This document shows, piece after piece, positions 22,514 through 35,700 of a stretch of 64,000 nucleotides of DNA. How positions within the stretch are numbered: position 1 is the stretch's first letter; each line of letters begins with the position of its first letter. The position numbers were made by a program, and so were the translations under genes. The stretch spans positions 1,488,001-1,552,000 of the forward strand of contig NW_026611593.1 in NCBI RefSeq assembly GCF_028502605.1, in the 5' to 3' direction. The notes under the pieces were generated by a model that searched no databases, was not told where the DNA came from, and saw only the letters and a program-made list of their open reading frames with translations. The DNA is from Trichoderma breve (lineage: Eukaryota > Ascomycota > Sordariomycetes > Hypocreales > Hypocreaceae).

Positions 22514-23861
22514 CTACATGTGTTGTGATCTATCGCCTTCACCGTACTCTCCCCATGTACGATAAACACCCGCTTGAGTATCTGTTATTTGGTGCTGTTG
22601 ATGCTGTGGTATGAGCTGTTGCGGCTGTTGCTGTGCTTGTTGTTGCCAAGCCATTGGTGCTGCTGAGGGGACAGCACTTCCCATTATTGCAGGGTCAATG
22701 GCCTGCTCTATACCTTCATCCGCCTCACCCACAGGCACTCCTCCGCTGTACATGGGAGGAAAATGTTGAGAATGCCTTTCGTAGATTTGATTTTGCTGGG
22801 GCACAGGATAGTACTGCGGTGTGTGATGGCTTCCCAGCATCTCTCCACTGAAGGACATGGAGCGAGGAGGCGGTGGCATGCTACTATTCCATCCCATTTC
22901 GTTGGCAGACGCGTAGTTCGAGCCCGCCCAAGCGGTCGAGGAAGCTGATGGATCAGCATATGGGGAAAGTTGCCCGCCCATGTTTGCTTGAAACGACGGT
23001 CGCCAAATCGCGTTCGGGTCGCGAGGTTTCGCCATTGCGTCGCTATCTGTATCCGTGGCCATCCATCCTGGTGAAGATGAATCTCCTATAGCATATGATG
23101 GTCCAGACGATATGGTATTAGACGAAGCTTTTTCAGGCTAGCAGTTAGCATGGACAACGACAGAGAAAAGAAAAAAACCTCCTACGAAGTCTTTCAACTA
23201 CCCACCTTCCATGTCTTGCGGAAAGAATTCGCTTTGAGGTGTCTGGATTGTTGGAGTGCCCATGCTGGGCAACGGCGCGACAGGTATGGAAGAATAATGT
23301 TGTCGCTGCGGTCCCTGATCGACAGAGCTGCCACGAGATATAGCGGGCGATGAAGATGCCGTCACAGTATTGGAACCCCCAGGTGTCTGGGGTGGCTGCT
23401 GCTTTTGATCGTATGGCTGCTGCTGGTCCACAGGGTGAAAGCTGCACTCTTTCTTGAGCCGTATGCAATTGACACACCGATTCTGGTCCTCCGTGGAAAT
23501 AATGCAGCGTATCTTACGTCGACGGCAATGACCTGGCATTCGTTAGAATCTCAGCAGGGCCGGGAGAACCGGGCCTTGAACTCTCAGGCGGAGTAAGAGA
23601 AAGACGAGACTCACCGCAGGCGATTGATGTTCGATGATAACCAAGCTTATTCCTCTTCTTTTCACCCATCGGTGGCGCCAAGGATTGTGATTCCAAGTAC
23701 GATGATGGGGTTGCACCACCCACCGAAGGCGTCGAAAAGGATCGTTTCAAGAAATGAGTGGGATTGCCGCGAATATTGGACGCCATTGCAGAATCCTGTA
23801 TCCCCCTTAGACTGCCGGCAGGTGATTTTGGAGGTGGCATCGCAGATTGGCCGTGGTGCAT
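22514..23861 (-). CDS. Zn(II)2Cys6 transcription regulator
   Basis: The minus-strand exons are 23861-23615, 23532-23206 and 23127-22514, giving 395 residues. The first intron falls inside the zinc cluster, and the join yields SIACGHCRRRKIRC. The six cysteines are C82-x2-C85-x6-C92-x9-C102-x2-C105-x6-C112, a perfect Zn2Cys6 binuclear cluster with the basic RRRK loop. Upstream residues 1-80 are Ser/Pro-rich (KRSFSTPSVGG). Downstream the protein is Pro/Ser/Gln-rich, with a QQQAQQQPQQL stretch near the C-terminus. There is no fungal-specific transcription factor middle-homology domain, so it is a short member of the class. The third exon uses an AAG acceptor at 23128, because the earlier TAG acceptor would place a stop at once. 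Presumably nuclear; targets unknown. The 9-kb gap upstream suggests complex regulation. Confidence 0.87.
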
Positions 23862-26800
23862 CTACTCCTGTTGTGACGGGGTATAGCATAGGACATTTGA
23901 TGAGGCAGTGGCGGCGTCGATAGCTAGTGAAACGGGGGTACGAGGGTCTTAGATGAGCGCAAGATCGCGAAGGCCTGGGTTTCGATTGAGCAGGGAGGGA
24001 ACGACAGGGCGGTCACAGCCATGAACAGCAGATGGTAGAGCTGTGCAGAGCTGTGCTGGTGGTGTTGGATTTGCCAATACTCGTGATGCCAATGAGCCAA
24101 AACCAAAACCAGAGCACGCTCAACCTCTCTGGTGGCAAAAGTATAGCTGACCTAAGACAGCTGATGGTGAATGCGAGCTAAAGGGGATTCCATTACCAGC
24201 TCTTGGCCAGACCCGATCTGGTAATCTATGAAATCTCTTTTGACTCCTTGGTACCGGACGGGCAGATCGAGATGGGTGGCTTTGACGAGGGCCGGACGAT
24301 GGGAAGGTTGATGGGAAAGAACACAGAGCGGGAAGACGCTCAGTGAGAACCAGGTAGGTTACTCTAGCAGCCAGCCTTTGTGACACCCTGTGTAATGCAC
24401 TCTGCCCCAGTAACCATGTTCCGGGGTCCTCCATAGGGCTATTATGCCTGCCGATGGGCTATGAAGCCTGTCACTGGCTGGAGCAACAGCAAGGGTGATG
24501 CGCACTCTCGACCACCCAGCCCTTTTGGTGTGGGGAGGGCGATATTGAGTTGTTAAAACAAGAGGAGCCGTACGTACATGACACCCCTACGTCGACACCA
24601 CTTTTGGTACATCTACGGCAACCACCAGGCGTACAACTAAGTACTTATAAGTATGGGTCCACTTGATGAGAATCAAAACGGCGCATTTCCCGCTGGACCT
24701 CGCCCACAAAGGGTTGTGTGGCATGTGCCAAGCGGCGCAGCCGTCGACCGTCAGAGGTGAAAGGCGGATGCTTGGCTGACAGGTCAGCAGCGACGCGGCT
24801 TCACATGAAATGCAAAGAAACGGAGCCGGGCTGTGAGAAGCAAGAAAATAGAAGAAAAAAATATACTAGCTTGTAGTTGTTTGGTTGTTTAAACCGTCGT
24901 CATCTTACTACAACCGATGTGGAGACGTGCTCCCACATGAAGTATCATTGTCGGCCACTGAGCATCTGGGTCAGGATTTGTCACTTGTGAGCGGAATCGG
25001 CATGATGATGACAAAATGTATGGAGGCGATGTTTTTGGCAGTAGCTGTTGCATTCTAGCCAGGCAGCAATTTGCAGGTCCGAATATGCGTATCCTTTTTT
25101 TTTCCTGTGTGATTATGAGACAAAGGGGAAAGCTGCCGAGCGGGCTTGCCGGAGAGGGTGGCACACGGTGTTGTTCTGGGCGTGTATATAAAAGAAGAGT
25201 ACCGGCGGCCTCGGCTCGAAGATTTAGAGAGAGGGGCCTCTTAACGAGGACTCCATCAGAGCAAAGTACAAGCATGTATGAGCATGTACTTGTTGATATT
25301 GTCTGCTTACCACCTGCCCGTGGCAAGCTCATCGCGATGCTCCACGGAAACTGGTGCAAATCCCCATCCTGGGACACATAGGGTTTGCCGCTAAAGGCCT
25401 GTCTGTCATTTTTAACAAACCTTGGGGAAGTTTGATTTGCGGTAAGATTCATGTCGCACAACCAATAGCGTTGCCGTAAACGGGCGGAATGGAAAAAGCA
25501 AAAAGAAGGCTTCGAGAACCGGGAGGCAGGGCCGGGTGAGACTTGATCCAGCTGATGGCTCACCCTCTCGTACGCCTGTGTGGCGGCATCGTAGGGCATC
25601 GTACGAAGGAGGATAATACAAGCTACCTAGTTAGAAGTGTAGTACATGTCTTGCTAGGTCATAGCATGAGAAACCTTGGCAAGGGTGAGACTAGTGAACC
25701 AATGATTAGCTGCACTAAAACCAGGAAAAGTAGCGAGAGGGGCCGAGATGGAGAAGGAAAAGAAGAAAAAAGGAAAAGAAAAGAGAAAAAGGTACAAACC
25801 TAGTCCGACGCAAGGGAGACGAGGGCAAAAAGGGCTGGCAGTGACCATCCCAAAAGCAGGATCCCCTGTCCAGCCATCTGCCGGTCTCCAACTCTTTCAG
25901 CTCAAGCCGTATGCTGGAGACCCGGTCGTACAGGTAAGTGGCCATCTGCAGGGCTGGAAAAGAGGATAAGAAAAAAAAAATGGCGATGCGGGCACCTCCG
26001 TACCTATTCCGTTTTGATGGAATGCGCCGGCATATGCAAGTAGTACGTGATACACGTACTATAACGCTACTACCTACCTTGAGTGGCAATGGTCGTGTCT
26101 TTCAGCTCTTCCAGGGCACGGACTTAAGCGGTATGGCGGTGCAAAGTCAGCTCGAGTTGCCCAAGTCGCACACGAGTTGTTCACTTTGTGAGCAGGACGA
26201 CACGTATCTTGCAGCTGGGAAATTGTCCGAAAGAGTGTCATTTAGTCCCAGGCCCTCGATCCCACTTTGCTGGTGTTACCCGCAGGCGAGCCCTTTCGGA
26301 GAGACGCATCGAACTTTGCAATCCCCACGTTTCCGCCTTAGGGAGGCGATTAAAGCAAAAAGGGCCAAAGGCAATCAATTAGCTCCATGAGATCAATCTT
26401 GTGGCCGCCGGCCAACCGATCCCGAGAAAGCAAGACTAAGCGACCACGGTAAGCATTTGAGACCTTGACGCCTCCCAGAAGAAGTCAGCAGGCATACTGT
26501 ACAAGTGAGCCATGCATACAACAGGTTGCACTCTGACGGATCCTTCTGGTCAGGTATAAGATGCTCCAATTGAAGCACCCCCCCTAATCAGCAAACTTTT
26601 GAGATTATTTTTTCTTCCCTTCCTTGTTTTTTTCTCAGCCTTGACGGCCAACATTCTGTCGGCTAAAGCCGCTTGAACGGTCAAATCCACAGAGGCGGAG
26701 TATAGGACCGAGCACTAGTATCAATTCTCCGCATACCAGTATGCACAAGCATAGTCGGCCATATCGTGGGTTCCTCGTAAATCGTCGGTTCTGTGCCTGA

Positions 26801-29800
26801 TCCACGCTTGTGGGAGAGACCAATGACCCAGCTTATTCAGACCGACAACGTTTCATCCGGGCAGCTCTCCACCCCATATCCACCACACGCAATTCTGCTC
26901 GCAATCTAAAGTTAGCGGGTGGGTTGATACTCGTACAGCTCGCAACCAGAGCAGTTTGCGGCGGCGGCTGCCACCGGCGGCCAATGTATGCGTCATAAGC
27001 GATCCCCGGCTGGTCAAAATGTCCCCAAAGGCATTACGGAGCATGCTAGCGCTGGGTGAAATTGTCTCGGCTGAGATTTGAATCGAGGCCGTTGTTAGCG
27101 CTGTGTCAATCAACGGCGAAGCAAGGGAGACAAATACGCGACAGGAGCGAATTCGCTGCTAGTCCGAGTGACGGCGACTTCGCTTTCGCTTTACATGTGC
27201 CAACAACGCCTCCGGACTAATCCAAACGACGACGTGCGAAGTACACACGGCGCAGACCCGAAGGATTCGGGTTGTGGTTCTTGAGTGGGGACGTTCGCAC
27301 GCTTCCGCCCTTCCTGGTAGCATAATTCGCGTGATAAGGCTTAGACTTGTGGTGTACCCCCAAAACGTCCGGATGAGAATGTCGCTGATGAATAACTGCT
27401 ATTAGTTGGTAAATCCATCTCCGAGGTCAGATTCCTCTCCATTGGATTGCATCGTATATCGTACTGTTCCCTGTTGGTGTTCTTGTACAAATACCTGTAC
27501 TCGTACTGTAGGAGATTGATCCACATCCTGATGGATTGTTACTGGGTACTTTACCCACCCCCTCCTCTTCCATCTTGGTGCAATCGAGGATGGGTTGACA
27601 GCAGATCTCACCACGAAGGCCACATATGCCGGCTCTCTGTGCTAAATACTTGCCTTGGCAATTTCAGGTGCTGCGCACTCCGTAACGTGCATACGAGCAT
27701 ACCCATTCGTACACAGGCCATGGTAGTGCGGATACAGCAGCTCGAGTATGTACCTGTGAGGTGTGTGCTGTTACACAAGTGGACCTTGCGAGGCGGGAGT
27801 CCTAGCATGGCGCGCCGTACTCCGTAATAGCCCCTCGGCAGGTCCCATTCAAGGCCAGTCCCTGTCAAGGCGCTGCGCTTGTTCTGACGCCGCTCTGCCC
27901 GTCTAGTGGGCGTGGCAGTGGTGGCATAAGTTCGATTCCTCACAGAAAACAGGTCCATACGATTTGCCACGGCCAGCTCCGTCTGCACCTAACAGCATGT
28001 TAGATAAACCTACTCCCACGAGCAACCCGAGCGTGAACAGCGGCGGCGAGGGTGATTGATGAGAAGGCAAGCCGGACACCGCAAAGACGGCACAGCGAAC
28101 CCCAGCTAGGCGGGATTTCGGGTACAACCGAAGTTGCTACGGCCACGAGATATTTGATTATTGGGGTTGATAGGGGGGCTATTATACCGGCAAAAGAAAT
28201 GGACAACGTGGCGAATAGACAAGCAGTCTCTTGATCCTAGCGGCCTGGCAATAGTCATTCGAGGTACGATGCGTTCCGTGAGGCACATACAGGCCACGCA
28301 ACAGAGCCGATCGCGATCGCCTTGACGTATGGCTGGCCGTGCGGTTTGCGGCGAGGAGATGGCCTTTTCCCCTGCTGTAACGAAAGACCCTCACAAGGCT
28401 GATGGGCAAACAAAGATTCCCCATTAGCGCGGCGGCCGAAGTAACTTTGCCAAACGTCTTCTATCCCTAACGGCGTTAATCTCCTGAGGGGTGGGCCAGA
28501 GTTGAAGGTTTTTAGTCTTGGCGAGCACGGATCAGAAGCCGACTCCCCCGTCAAGCGACGCTGGGATGATATTTGATATTTGGCAGCGCTCGATAGGTAC
28601 AGAAGACCGGGTGATTCGTGGCTGGGCCAAGATGCGACGCAAGATGCGCGCCACGCGTTTGTGCGGATCTCAGCCGCTCCAGGTTCTGGCGCCTCGTGCG
28701 AAATCGGTGAGGGCTCCTTGCATGCAAGGGACGACAGGAAGAAGTCGTTGTTGCTCGAGCTCGGACAGCGGCCAATCCGCACCGGCGCCAGACATTTTGA
28801 GGGCTAGCTGCGTCGATTCGAAAACTCGGCTCAGCTGCTGGGCACTTTGCCGTCCAATGGCTGGATGCTGGAATGAAGCAAAAAGAGGACGAGTTTGATG
28901 AGTCTTTGCAACTGGAGACAGGAAGCTGAAGACCGGGCAGGACGCTGTGGGTACCTTTGGGGGAGCGGCAAGGTACCTCGCCGAACATGCGCCAAGCCCC
29001 AAGACGACAGGTACAGCGCGCGTACCTCGAGGCGATTCTGGACGACTATCGGAGGCACAGGCCGGTAGCACAATCGTCTTCTCCATTTCTCCCTGCTAGT
29101 ACTTTAGCCCTTAGGTCGAAAATCGCTCGAGCGACGGCATGTGGCAGCGGTTCCCGAGCGAGGCTCCGCAGTGTTGGTTCGGCTCAAATGCAGAGAAAAC
29201 TGCTAAAAGCCTTGAATGGGAATTTAGGCGCTACGAAACGCACTAGGCCAGCGCCTATCACCATCTCAGGCACAAAGCAGCAACTGCCTCTACGAGTAGT
29301 ACGAGTGACCTACTTCGTGGTTGGCCGTGATGGAGTACATGGAGTACTAACCTGTACCTTGGAGGTACCGGCTCTTTGCATCTGCCTTAGTAGCATCATC
29401 AAGGATGGCAGGGACTCCGCAGCAGCTCATGTGCAACTGCTTCCCCGGTTATTGCGCTGTTTGCGCTGGTGCGGCTTAGATGCCTCAATCTATGAGAAAC
29501 TGATTGGCTCGTATCCACGCAAATCCCTAATACCTGCCTGAGCTACTGTATGTGTCGTGCCTGCTAGCAGCTCGCTTGCAGCTGCCATTATTAAGACATA
29601 CAGGAAGAAAGTGCTACCTTGGCTAAGGTGGGAAAGGTAGGTAGGACCCAGGTACAGTATTTCCGGCGAAAATGGATTCGCCTCAGGACAAGTTTCAGTT
29701 AGGTAGGTGCATGTACGTACATACCTTAGGTTGGCTGCTGCTACCTTGAAGCAGGCACTGCCTCATATGGAACTTTTTTCTCAATTTCGTGACATGTGCT

Positions 29801-32800
29801 TATACAGCAATGGCCCTCTCTCTCCTGTCCCTTTCCATCTCCATCTTCTCCTCCATCCACGCCCTACCTTGCCTTGGCCTCTTAACTGCTGTTGGTTAGT
29901 ATTCACGCCAGCGCCATGCATGTTAGTCGAGATAATTAGACACAATTAGCTGTTGATCAGATCAAAAGCCCCTTCCTTTGGCGTCCAAGCCTCAAAGAGG
30001 CATCAGCATCACATGCGGCGTGCCAGAATCAATTTGTAATGATGATCTCGCTCGTATCATCAATCATGCCACCACCCATTGGAGCGGCTCTCTCTCACTT
30101 TCAGACTTGTTCAGCTGGAGCATTTCAGGCCTGCTTTGCGAGAGAGTTGGAATCAATCATCTCAGACGCCCAGTCCCAGAGGATCCCACCGGTTTCCTTG
30201 GCCTTCTAGGCCTCTCCAGGGGGGTTCTTACTGGTAGGCGGAGAGCGGAGCTACCTCCGATGGACGTCGGATGTATGCACATGCACCCATGGCCCTGTTT
30301 TGAGACTCATGCCCCTACATACACTGTGTCATCCCATGTCACCCAAAGGTGCAGATGGCCATACACCAAGATGCAGCTAAGAAATAGGATGATTTGATAT
30401 TTGACAAGTTTCAGAGTACATGGCTGATACTTGCCACCGCATCTCGAAGCTACTTGGCAAGATTCGATTGTCCATGTCTAACGGACCCCGTAGACGGCGA
30501 TTTCCCGTTCGGCTCGGCCCTGGCCGTGTAAGCACCTAGACTTTGGTTAAGTCCGAATCGTGATACCATCGACCTCGTGGACAATGGATAGTGCTAACTT
30601 TATACTCTGGATAGCATCCATTCTCGCAGCTCATTATCGACTAGTCGCCTGCCTTTGCATGCATCCGGGGTACCAGATAGGCAGAGGCCGTGTTGCACGT
30701 ATCGATGACCTGCAGGGAGAGCGGCCACAATGCCTCAAAGAGTCTTACTGCGCTGCACTAAGACTGCGTGTCTTGGGGGATCAGTTGGCTGGCTGTGACC
30801 AGCAGTTATTATTGGGAATAGATGAAACAGCTGCTCCGAGGGTTCTCATTTGGAGAGCATTGTCTCAAATTCTACCCCAACGACCGTTGCCTGCCGGATG
30901 AAAGCCTCCGAAGCCCTCTCGCCTACTCGGATATCCCATTGCAAGCTATTGGCTCATGGCGGATGCAATCTCTTTCCTCCAAAGACTACAAAGACCACAT
31001 CCGAAAGGGGCGATCAGTATCCCAATAGAGGTCTGAGACACGGCTGCTGTGTTTGCCACACATGTGAGGACCCCTCCACCCCCTGCTATTCAGGCAAGAG
31101 TTGCACATCGAGAGAAATTGATACTGGCATTAGCCGGCACTACGATATGAGATCTTGGTTCCGTGCCGCTGGGTCCATATCCATGTTTTGGGAACATGCG
31201 GTGTGATCCCCGGAAATATTGTCTTAGACACTGGTGGATTTTATACGTCAGCGCCGTGTCTCTAACAAAATGACCTTGTCCAGTCGTTTGACGTGGCGGC
31301 TATTGCATATCAAGAGACGCCTTTGAGCCATTGGACGAGCGGTGGCAGAGCGGATGAATGTCAGCAGAAGAATGATTGAATGAACGAACGAACGAACGAA
31401 TTCAGGGGCCGTGCAGAACTGACGACACAAACAAAAGCTGAAAAGAAATTACAACATGGAAATCGGCGATCTCAGCGACTATCAATGCAGGAGGCTCGAC
31501 TCAATACTGCACGCATCTTGTGTAACCTTGCTGCCCAACAGAGCTGGCTACAAGCGCCTCCCTGCATGCTGACTTGGAATATTTACTGCTAATGCCGAAA
31601 TTGCATATCCCTTGATGGAATTATTTGCCTCCTACGGGTTACCGAGTGGACGTATGAGCGTCTGAATGGATCGCTTAGGTTGAACCACGACGCAAGGGAC
31701 TGTTTTTCATGTCATGCACTGCAGCCAAGCGATCTACCAAGCGTTTATTCCCAAGTTTGATTCAGGCACTGCCCTGGCGAGCTAGTAGACGCCTGATATG
31801 TGAGGGACCAACATATTGCTATGAATATTGAACTAAAATATTACGCACCATTTGACGATGATCGAGGTGTGACAGAGACATCGGATGAGACTGTGTAAGC
31901 GCGTCCAGGAAGGTTTCCCTTGCTTAAGAGGTATGCGAGATGAGATTGATAGTAGACCAAGCTAAGAGATTACAGCCGGCTTAGGGGTAAGGTGGGCTTG
32001 TGTAACGCTTAATTGGCCACTTCCGTACCGTATGGATCTGTTTCCCTCCACCAATACGAGAAGAATCGTGATATTGTGTTGAAGGTGTTTTCTGACTTTT
32101 GTCCCTTTATCGAAGTCGAGAAGAGTCGAACAGAACAACACTTGCACGGGCACGCCCCAAAGAGAATTTCTCCCATTAGAACAGATTGGAAGAGGTTGGA
32201 AAGCTAGAAATTCTGGCGAAAGAGAGTGCTTTCTGTGGCTGCTCACATCATCATTCCTTAGCTTTTGGCCGTTGTCGTCAAGCTCGAGGATGGCCAAATG
32301 ATGAGTAAACAATACGTGAGTCCTCCAAGAGCGCACCGAATAGATACAAATTTAGGAGAAGCAAAACATAAAGGTTTGTGACATTAGTTTGAATTTCTGT
32401 TGAAATAAAATAGAAATCTTTTCTCCCTTATTTGATGTCTTTTTAAATACACTAGCCAAAATCTTCCTATTATCTGCTACTTGAAGTGAGTGCAAGGCTT
32501 CAACATTCGCACTGTGTATCTGGTCAACTTCTTTATACATTTCACAGTGTGTACCAAGGCTGGCCCCACTCCGGCCAGCCTATTGACCGACTTCCTTTGT
32601 GTGGTTTCGTAACAATGAGGTACATACATGGCCTATACATGGTTTTTGGTCGAAGACCCAACCATAGAAGACTGCGATAATCCCACACCATCTCAAGGCT
32701 ATCCAAGAGAGATTGCGACCGCTTGACGCTCACCAGCGATATTCGAACTGAGCAGCGGCTGTAGTCGTCAATTGAGTCCCCACGGATCATCCAAACCCCC

Positions 32801-32868
32801 GCATCTGCGAATGGCTGGACCTTGATCAACTCACATCACCTGCTGTGCTCCAGCAACACGGCGCCATC
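23862..32868. other. Gene desert of about 9 kb
   Basis: No supported gene lies between the Zn2Cys6 regulator and ppe1. Several frames over 100 codons exist, especially in the GC-rich part 28.2-29.6 kb. There they overlap on both strands, start at non-ATG codons in part, and encode no recognisable domain or convincing composition. I see no terminal repeats, target-site duplications or transposase or reverse-transcriptase motifs. The short motifs TACTCCGTA (27818) and TACTCGTA (27498, 29291) and ACCTA/TAGGT strings (25624, 26071, 29636, 29700) recur. A 43-nt purine tract lies at 25750-25792. Confidence 0.5.
31378..31400 (+). repeat. AACG tetranucleotide repeat
   Basis: Four perfect AACG units flanked by related GAAT and GAAT(T) sequence. 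It is a short microsatellite within the gene desert. Confidence 0.85.
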
Positions 32869-34205
32869 ATGAGCGACCTCCAGCGAGCTTGGGCAAAATC
32901 CAAGCTTGGGCTTGCTCCCGAGCCCTTTGAGGAGCTGGACGAGGCTGAGGAAGACCAGGTGCCGGAGCTGCCAGAGGGACTGGACGACGACTCGTCCTCG
33001 GCCTCTTCGGTCTCCTCCACGGGAACGATTATCCCGACGCCGAGCCAGAAGCTCTTTGCTCGCCCCCAAGGGTAACTACACCTGTGCTGGACATGGCCAA
33101 GCACTTGATTTATGGGCTATCGGGCTGACGGTACGCAGCGTAGCGAGGGGCCGGACGCTGGAGCAGATTCCCTGGACAACCTACTTTGAACGAGAGCTGT
33201 TTCTCAAGTCGGATACAAACCCGGAGGTGACTTACCATGTATACCTCAACTCGCCAGTGGATAAGGGGCCATTGTACGTGATGCATCATGGTGCTGGATC
33301 TTCGGGGTTGTCTTTTGCTCTGGTAGGCTCTGAGATACGGAAACGACTGCCGAATGCTGGCATACTGGCAGTCGACTGCAGAGGCCACGGCTCTACTACT
33401 GCGCCTGATGGTGCGGCTCTGGATTTGAGACTTGATACGCTATCATCGGATCTGTTGGCCATGGTGGAGGCAACAAAAACACAAATGAGCTGGCCAGAGC
33501 TGCCCCCAATCGTCCTCGTGGGCCACTCATTGGGCGGCGCTGTTGTCACCGACCTGGCCATGTCTGGGAAACTAGGCACCTCCCTCCTAGCATATGCGGT
33601 CCTAGATGTCGTCGAGGGCTCTGCAATGGATGCACTCCAGAGCATGCAGACGTACCTGTCCACGCGACCAGGGGGGTTTGCAACTGTCGAGTCGGGCATT
33701 GACTGGCACATCAGGACTCGGACTATTAGAAACTCAGTTTCTGCTAGAGCCTCGGTGCCAGCCCTACTGGTCTGGGATGAGAGCAAAGATGTATCTCGCC
33801 CCTGGAGATGGAGGACAAATCTTGCGGCTACGCAGCCGTTTTGGGAAGATTGGTTCGTAGGTTTGAGCAAGAAGTTTTTGGGGGCTCGTGGTGGAAAGCT
33901 GTTGCTGCTTGCCGGCACGGATCGACTAGACACTGAGTTGACAATTGGGCAGATGCAAGGTATGTTTATATATGTTTTGGACTTATATACGAATACGGGA
34001 GTGAAGCTTCCTGCGGCTAATGCCTTGATACGAAATAGGAAAATATGCTCTCCAAGTATTCCCCGATGCTGGGCATTTCATTCACGAAGATAAACCAGAG
34101 CAGACAGCCATCTCTCTGGTCGACTTCTATCGGCGAAATGACAGGAGTGCGTTGGTCCTGCCACCAAAGGTCTCTGAGCTCCTGAGACAGGGCAAGAAAG
34201 TATAA
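32869..34205 (+). CDS. ppe1: Protein phosphatase methylesterase 1 (PP2A C-terminal demethylation)
   Basis: The exons are 32869-33071, 33139-33959 and 34039-34205, giving 396 residues. This alpha/beta-hydrolase removes the methyl ester from the C-terminal Leu of the PP2A catalytic subunit. The catalytic Ser198 lies in GHSLGGAV. The acidic residue is in the VLDVVEGSAMDAL segment, which is diagnostic for this family. The histidine lies in the FPDAGHFIHED segment near residues 350-358 and is assembled across the last splice junction. An HHGAGSSGLSF oxyanion-type motif comes earlier. The N-terminal 65 residues are acidic and Ser-rich and precede an IPWTTYF segment typical of the family. Both introns have GTAAC or GTATG donors and CAG or TAG acceptors. 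The start at 32869 gives MSDLQRAW, which matches fungal members. It is expected in cytosol and nucleus. Confidence 0.93.
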
Positions 34206-35700
34206 GTCATCGACGAGACAGGTCAAGAGGAGAGGACTGTACGCTTGACGGTGGAGAAATTGCTTCTAGGCGTTTGAAAAGAATCAGCAACTGCATATAC
34301 TTTGGTGCTCACGCCCCATTTAACGCCCCCATATAGAATGTTGACGATATCAAGGGAGCAACTGAACAGTCAGTGCCATGCTGCAATTACTCAATGTGGA
34401 TTTAGAATAAGGTGGCTATGAATAATGGATGCTATTGTCATTATGCATTTCACGGAAGAATGAGCTGTTGAGCCATCATCATCATCACAATGCAGAGCAT
34501 AACTGGATCTCAGTCTATTAGGCATGGCACTTTGATACTGCCGGGCATCACAATAGCTTCACCCTCAAGGCCCTGTCTCTGCTACGTCATCAAGTGAGCC
34601 GTGATGAATGGCAAAGAGGTCCAAGCGGAAGCAGAGTAACGTTGGATCCCTGCAGCCTCGCTGTTCCATTTACCCGTTTTTCGCCATGGGTATGGGCAAT
34701 GGGTATCATCAGTCTCCCCACAGATCGGATACTCAGTCTTACAATGGATACTTTGCTGCACGGACGGAAATGGGTGGAGGCCAGATGCAATCATACATGG
34801 CATCCTTTCCACGTTGATCTACCGAATGTCGATATTCCTTGTCTCTTCTCGTATGATGGCCAATCTATTCCTTGTCTTTGGAGCTGTCTTTGCTGGCAGC
34901 TGCCTACGAGTACATGCACATACACGGTCCGAGAGGTACGGAATACAGGGTACTCCGTACCGAGTATCGAAAGCAACATACGGGACGATGACTGCATCTT
35001 TCCGGCCTGGCCTGTCTTACTATCCGAGGTCTGTCAGACTAGAGCTGAGGAATTGATGCCATGTACATGCAAACTAGCCAATTACTCCTAGTCTATCCTC
35101 GTATCAATTGCAAACTGTCAAAGTGCGAGTACGAGTAAGAACGCGCTGCTGGTGTGACGGACGAATAAAAAACAACATCACAGAAAACAGCCAGCACAGC
35201 CTTTCGGGTTAGCAGAAAAGTCCATGTCCGTCACACCAGAATGACCGATTGGCCGCATTGGCCGCAAGACCCCTGGCTTGTCTTTGTCGGGGGCCGCATT
35301 TTTCCCACGCGGTGCAAAAGTAATGGCTGGAAAGCCCCAATCAGTGGCTTCAGGGCACGTTCCGCCGTGGCTTTGGCACCATCGACTGCTAGCCAAGAGG
35401 CGGAAGCTCCCAAGCTTCAGGTGATTCGCGCGCTAAGAGGCCGCTAAAGGCTCCCTTCCCCAGATACGGAACATCGCTAGCACCCAAATGGGCTGCTAAT
35501 GGTGTGTTGGGTGCAGCTCGAGGCCATTGGGGAATCCTCCTCCTCCCTTTTGCTTCTCCAACCCTTGAATCCTCTTCTTCTTTTTTTTTCTCTTGGCCCT
35601 TTCCCCTCATCCAAATTCACACCGGATTGTTGCTGCTTATCCCGAAAAGAACTTCACCCAACTCTCTTTTCACGTGTCAATCACCTGTCAATCGTTCAAG
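34206..35700. other. Intergenic region between ppe1 and the CFEM gene
   Basis: About 1.5 kb. Multiple overlapping frames at 34594-35091 look non-coding. A cluster of related motifs lies at 34905-34966: TACGAGTA at 34905, TACTCCGTA at 34951, and TACCGAGTA overlapping it. The last 150 bp before the CFEM ATG are CT-rich, as in a fungal core promoter and leader. Confidence 0.5.

Noticed and set aside
24889..25599. 236-codon open frame on the minus strand in the gene desert
   Set aside because: Composition is irregular, no domain is visible, and the region has competing frames on the other strand.
27900..27960. Possible tRNA B-box (AGTTCGATTCC-like)
   Set aside because: The bases around it do not form a T-arm stem, and no A-box, acceptor stem or anticodon arm fits at the right distance.
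28255..29541. Several overlapping frames of 120-195 codons on both strands
   Set aside because: The local sequence is GC-rich, which lowers stop frequency. The frames contradict each other and none has a recognisable motif.
34594..35091. 165-codon plus-strand frame between ppe1 and the CFEM gene
   Set aside because: Trp/Cys/His-rich random-looking composition, with other frames equally open.
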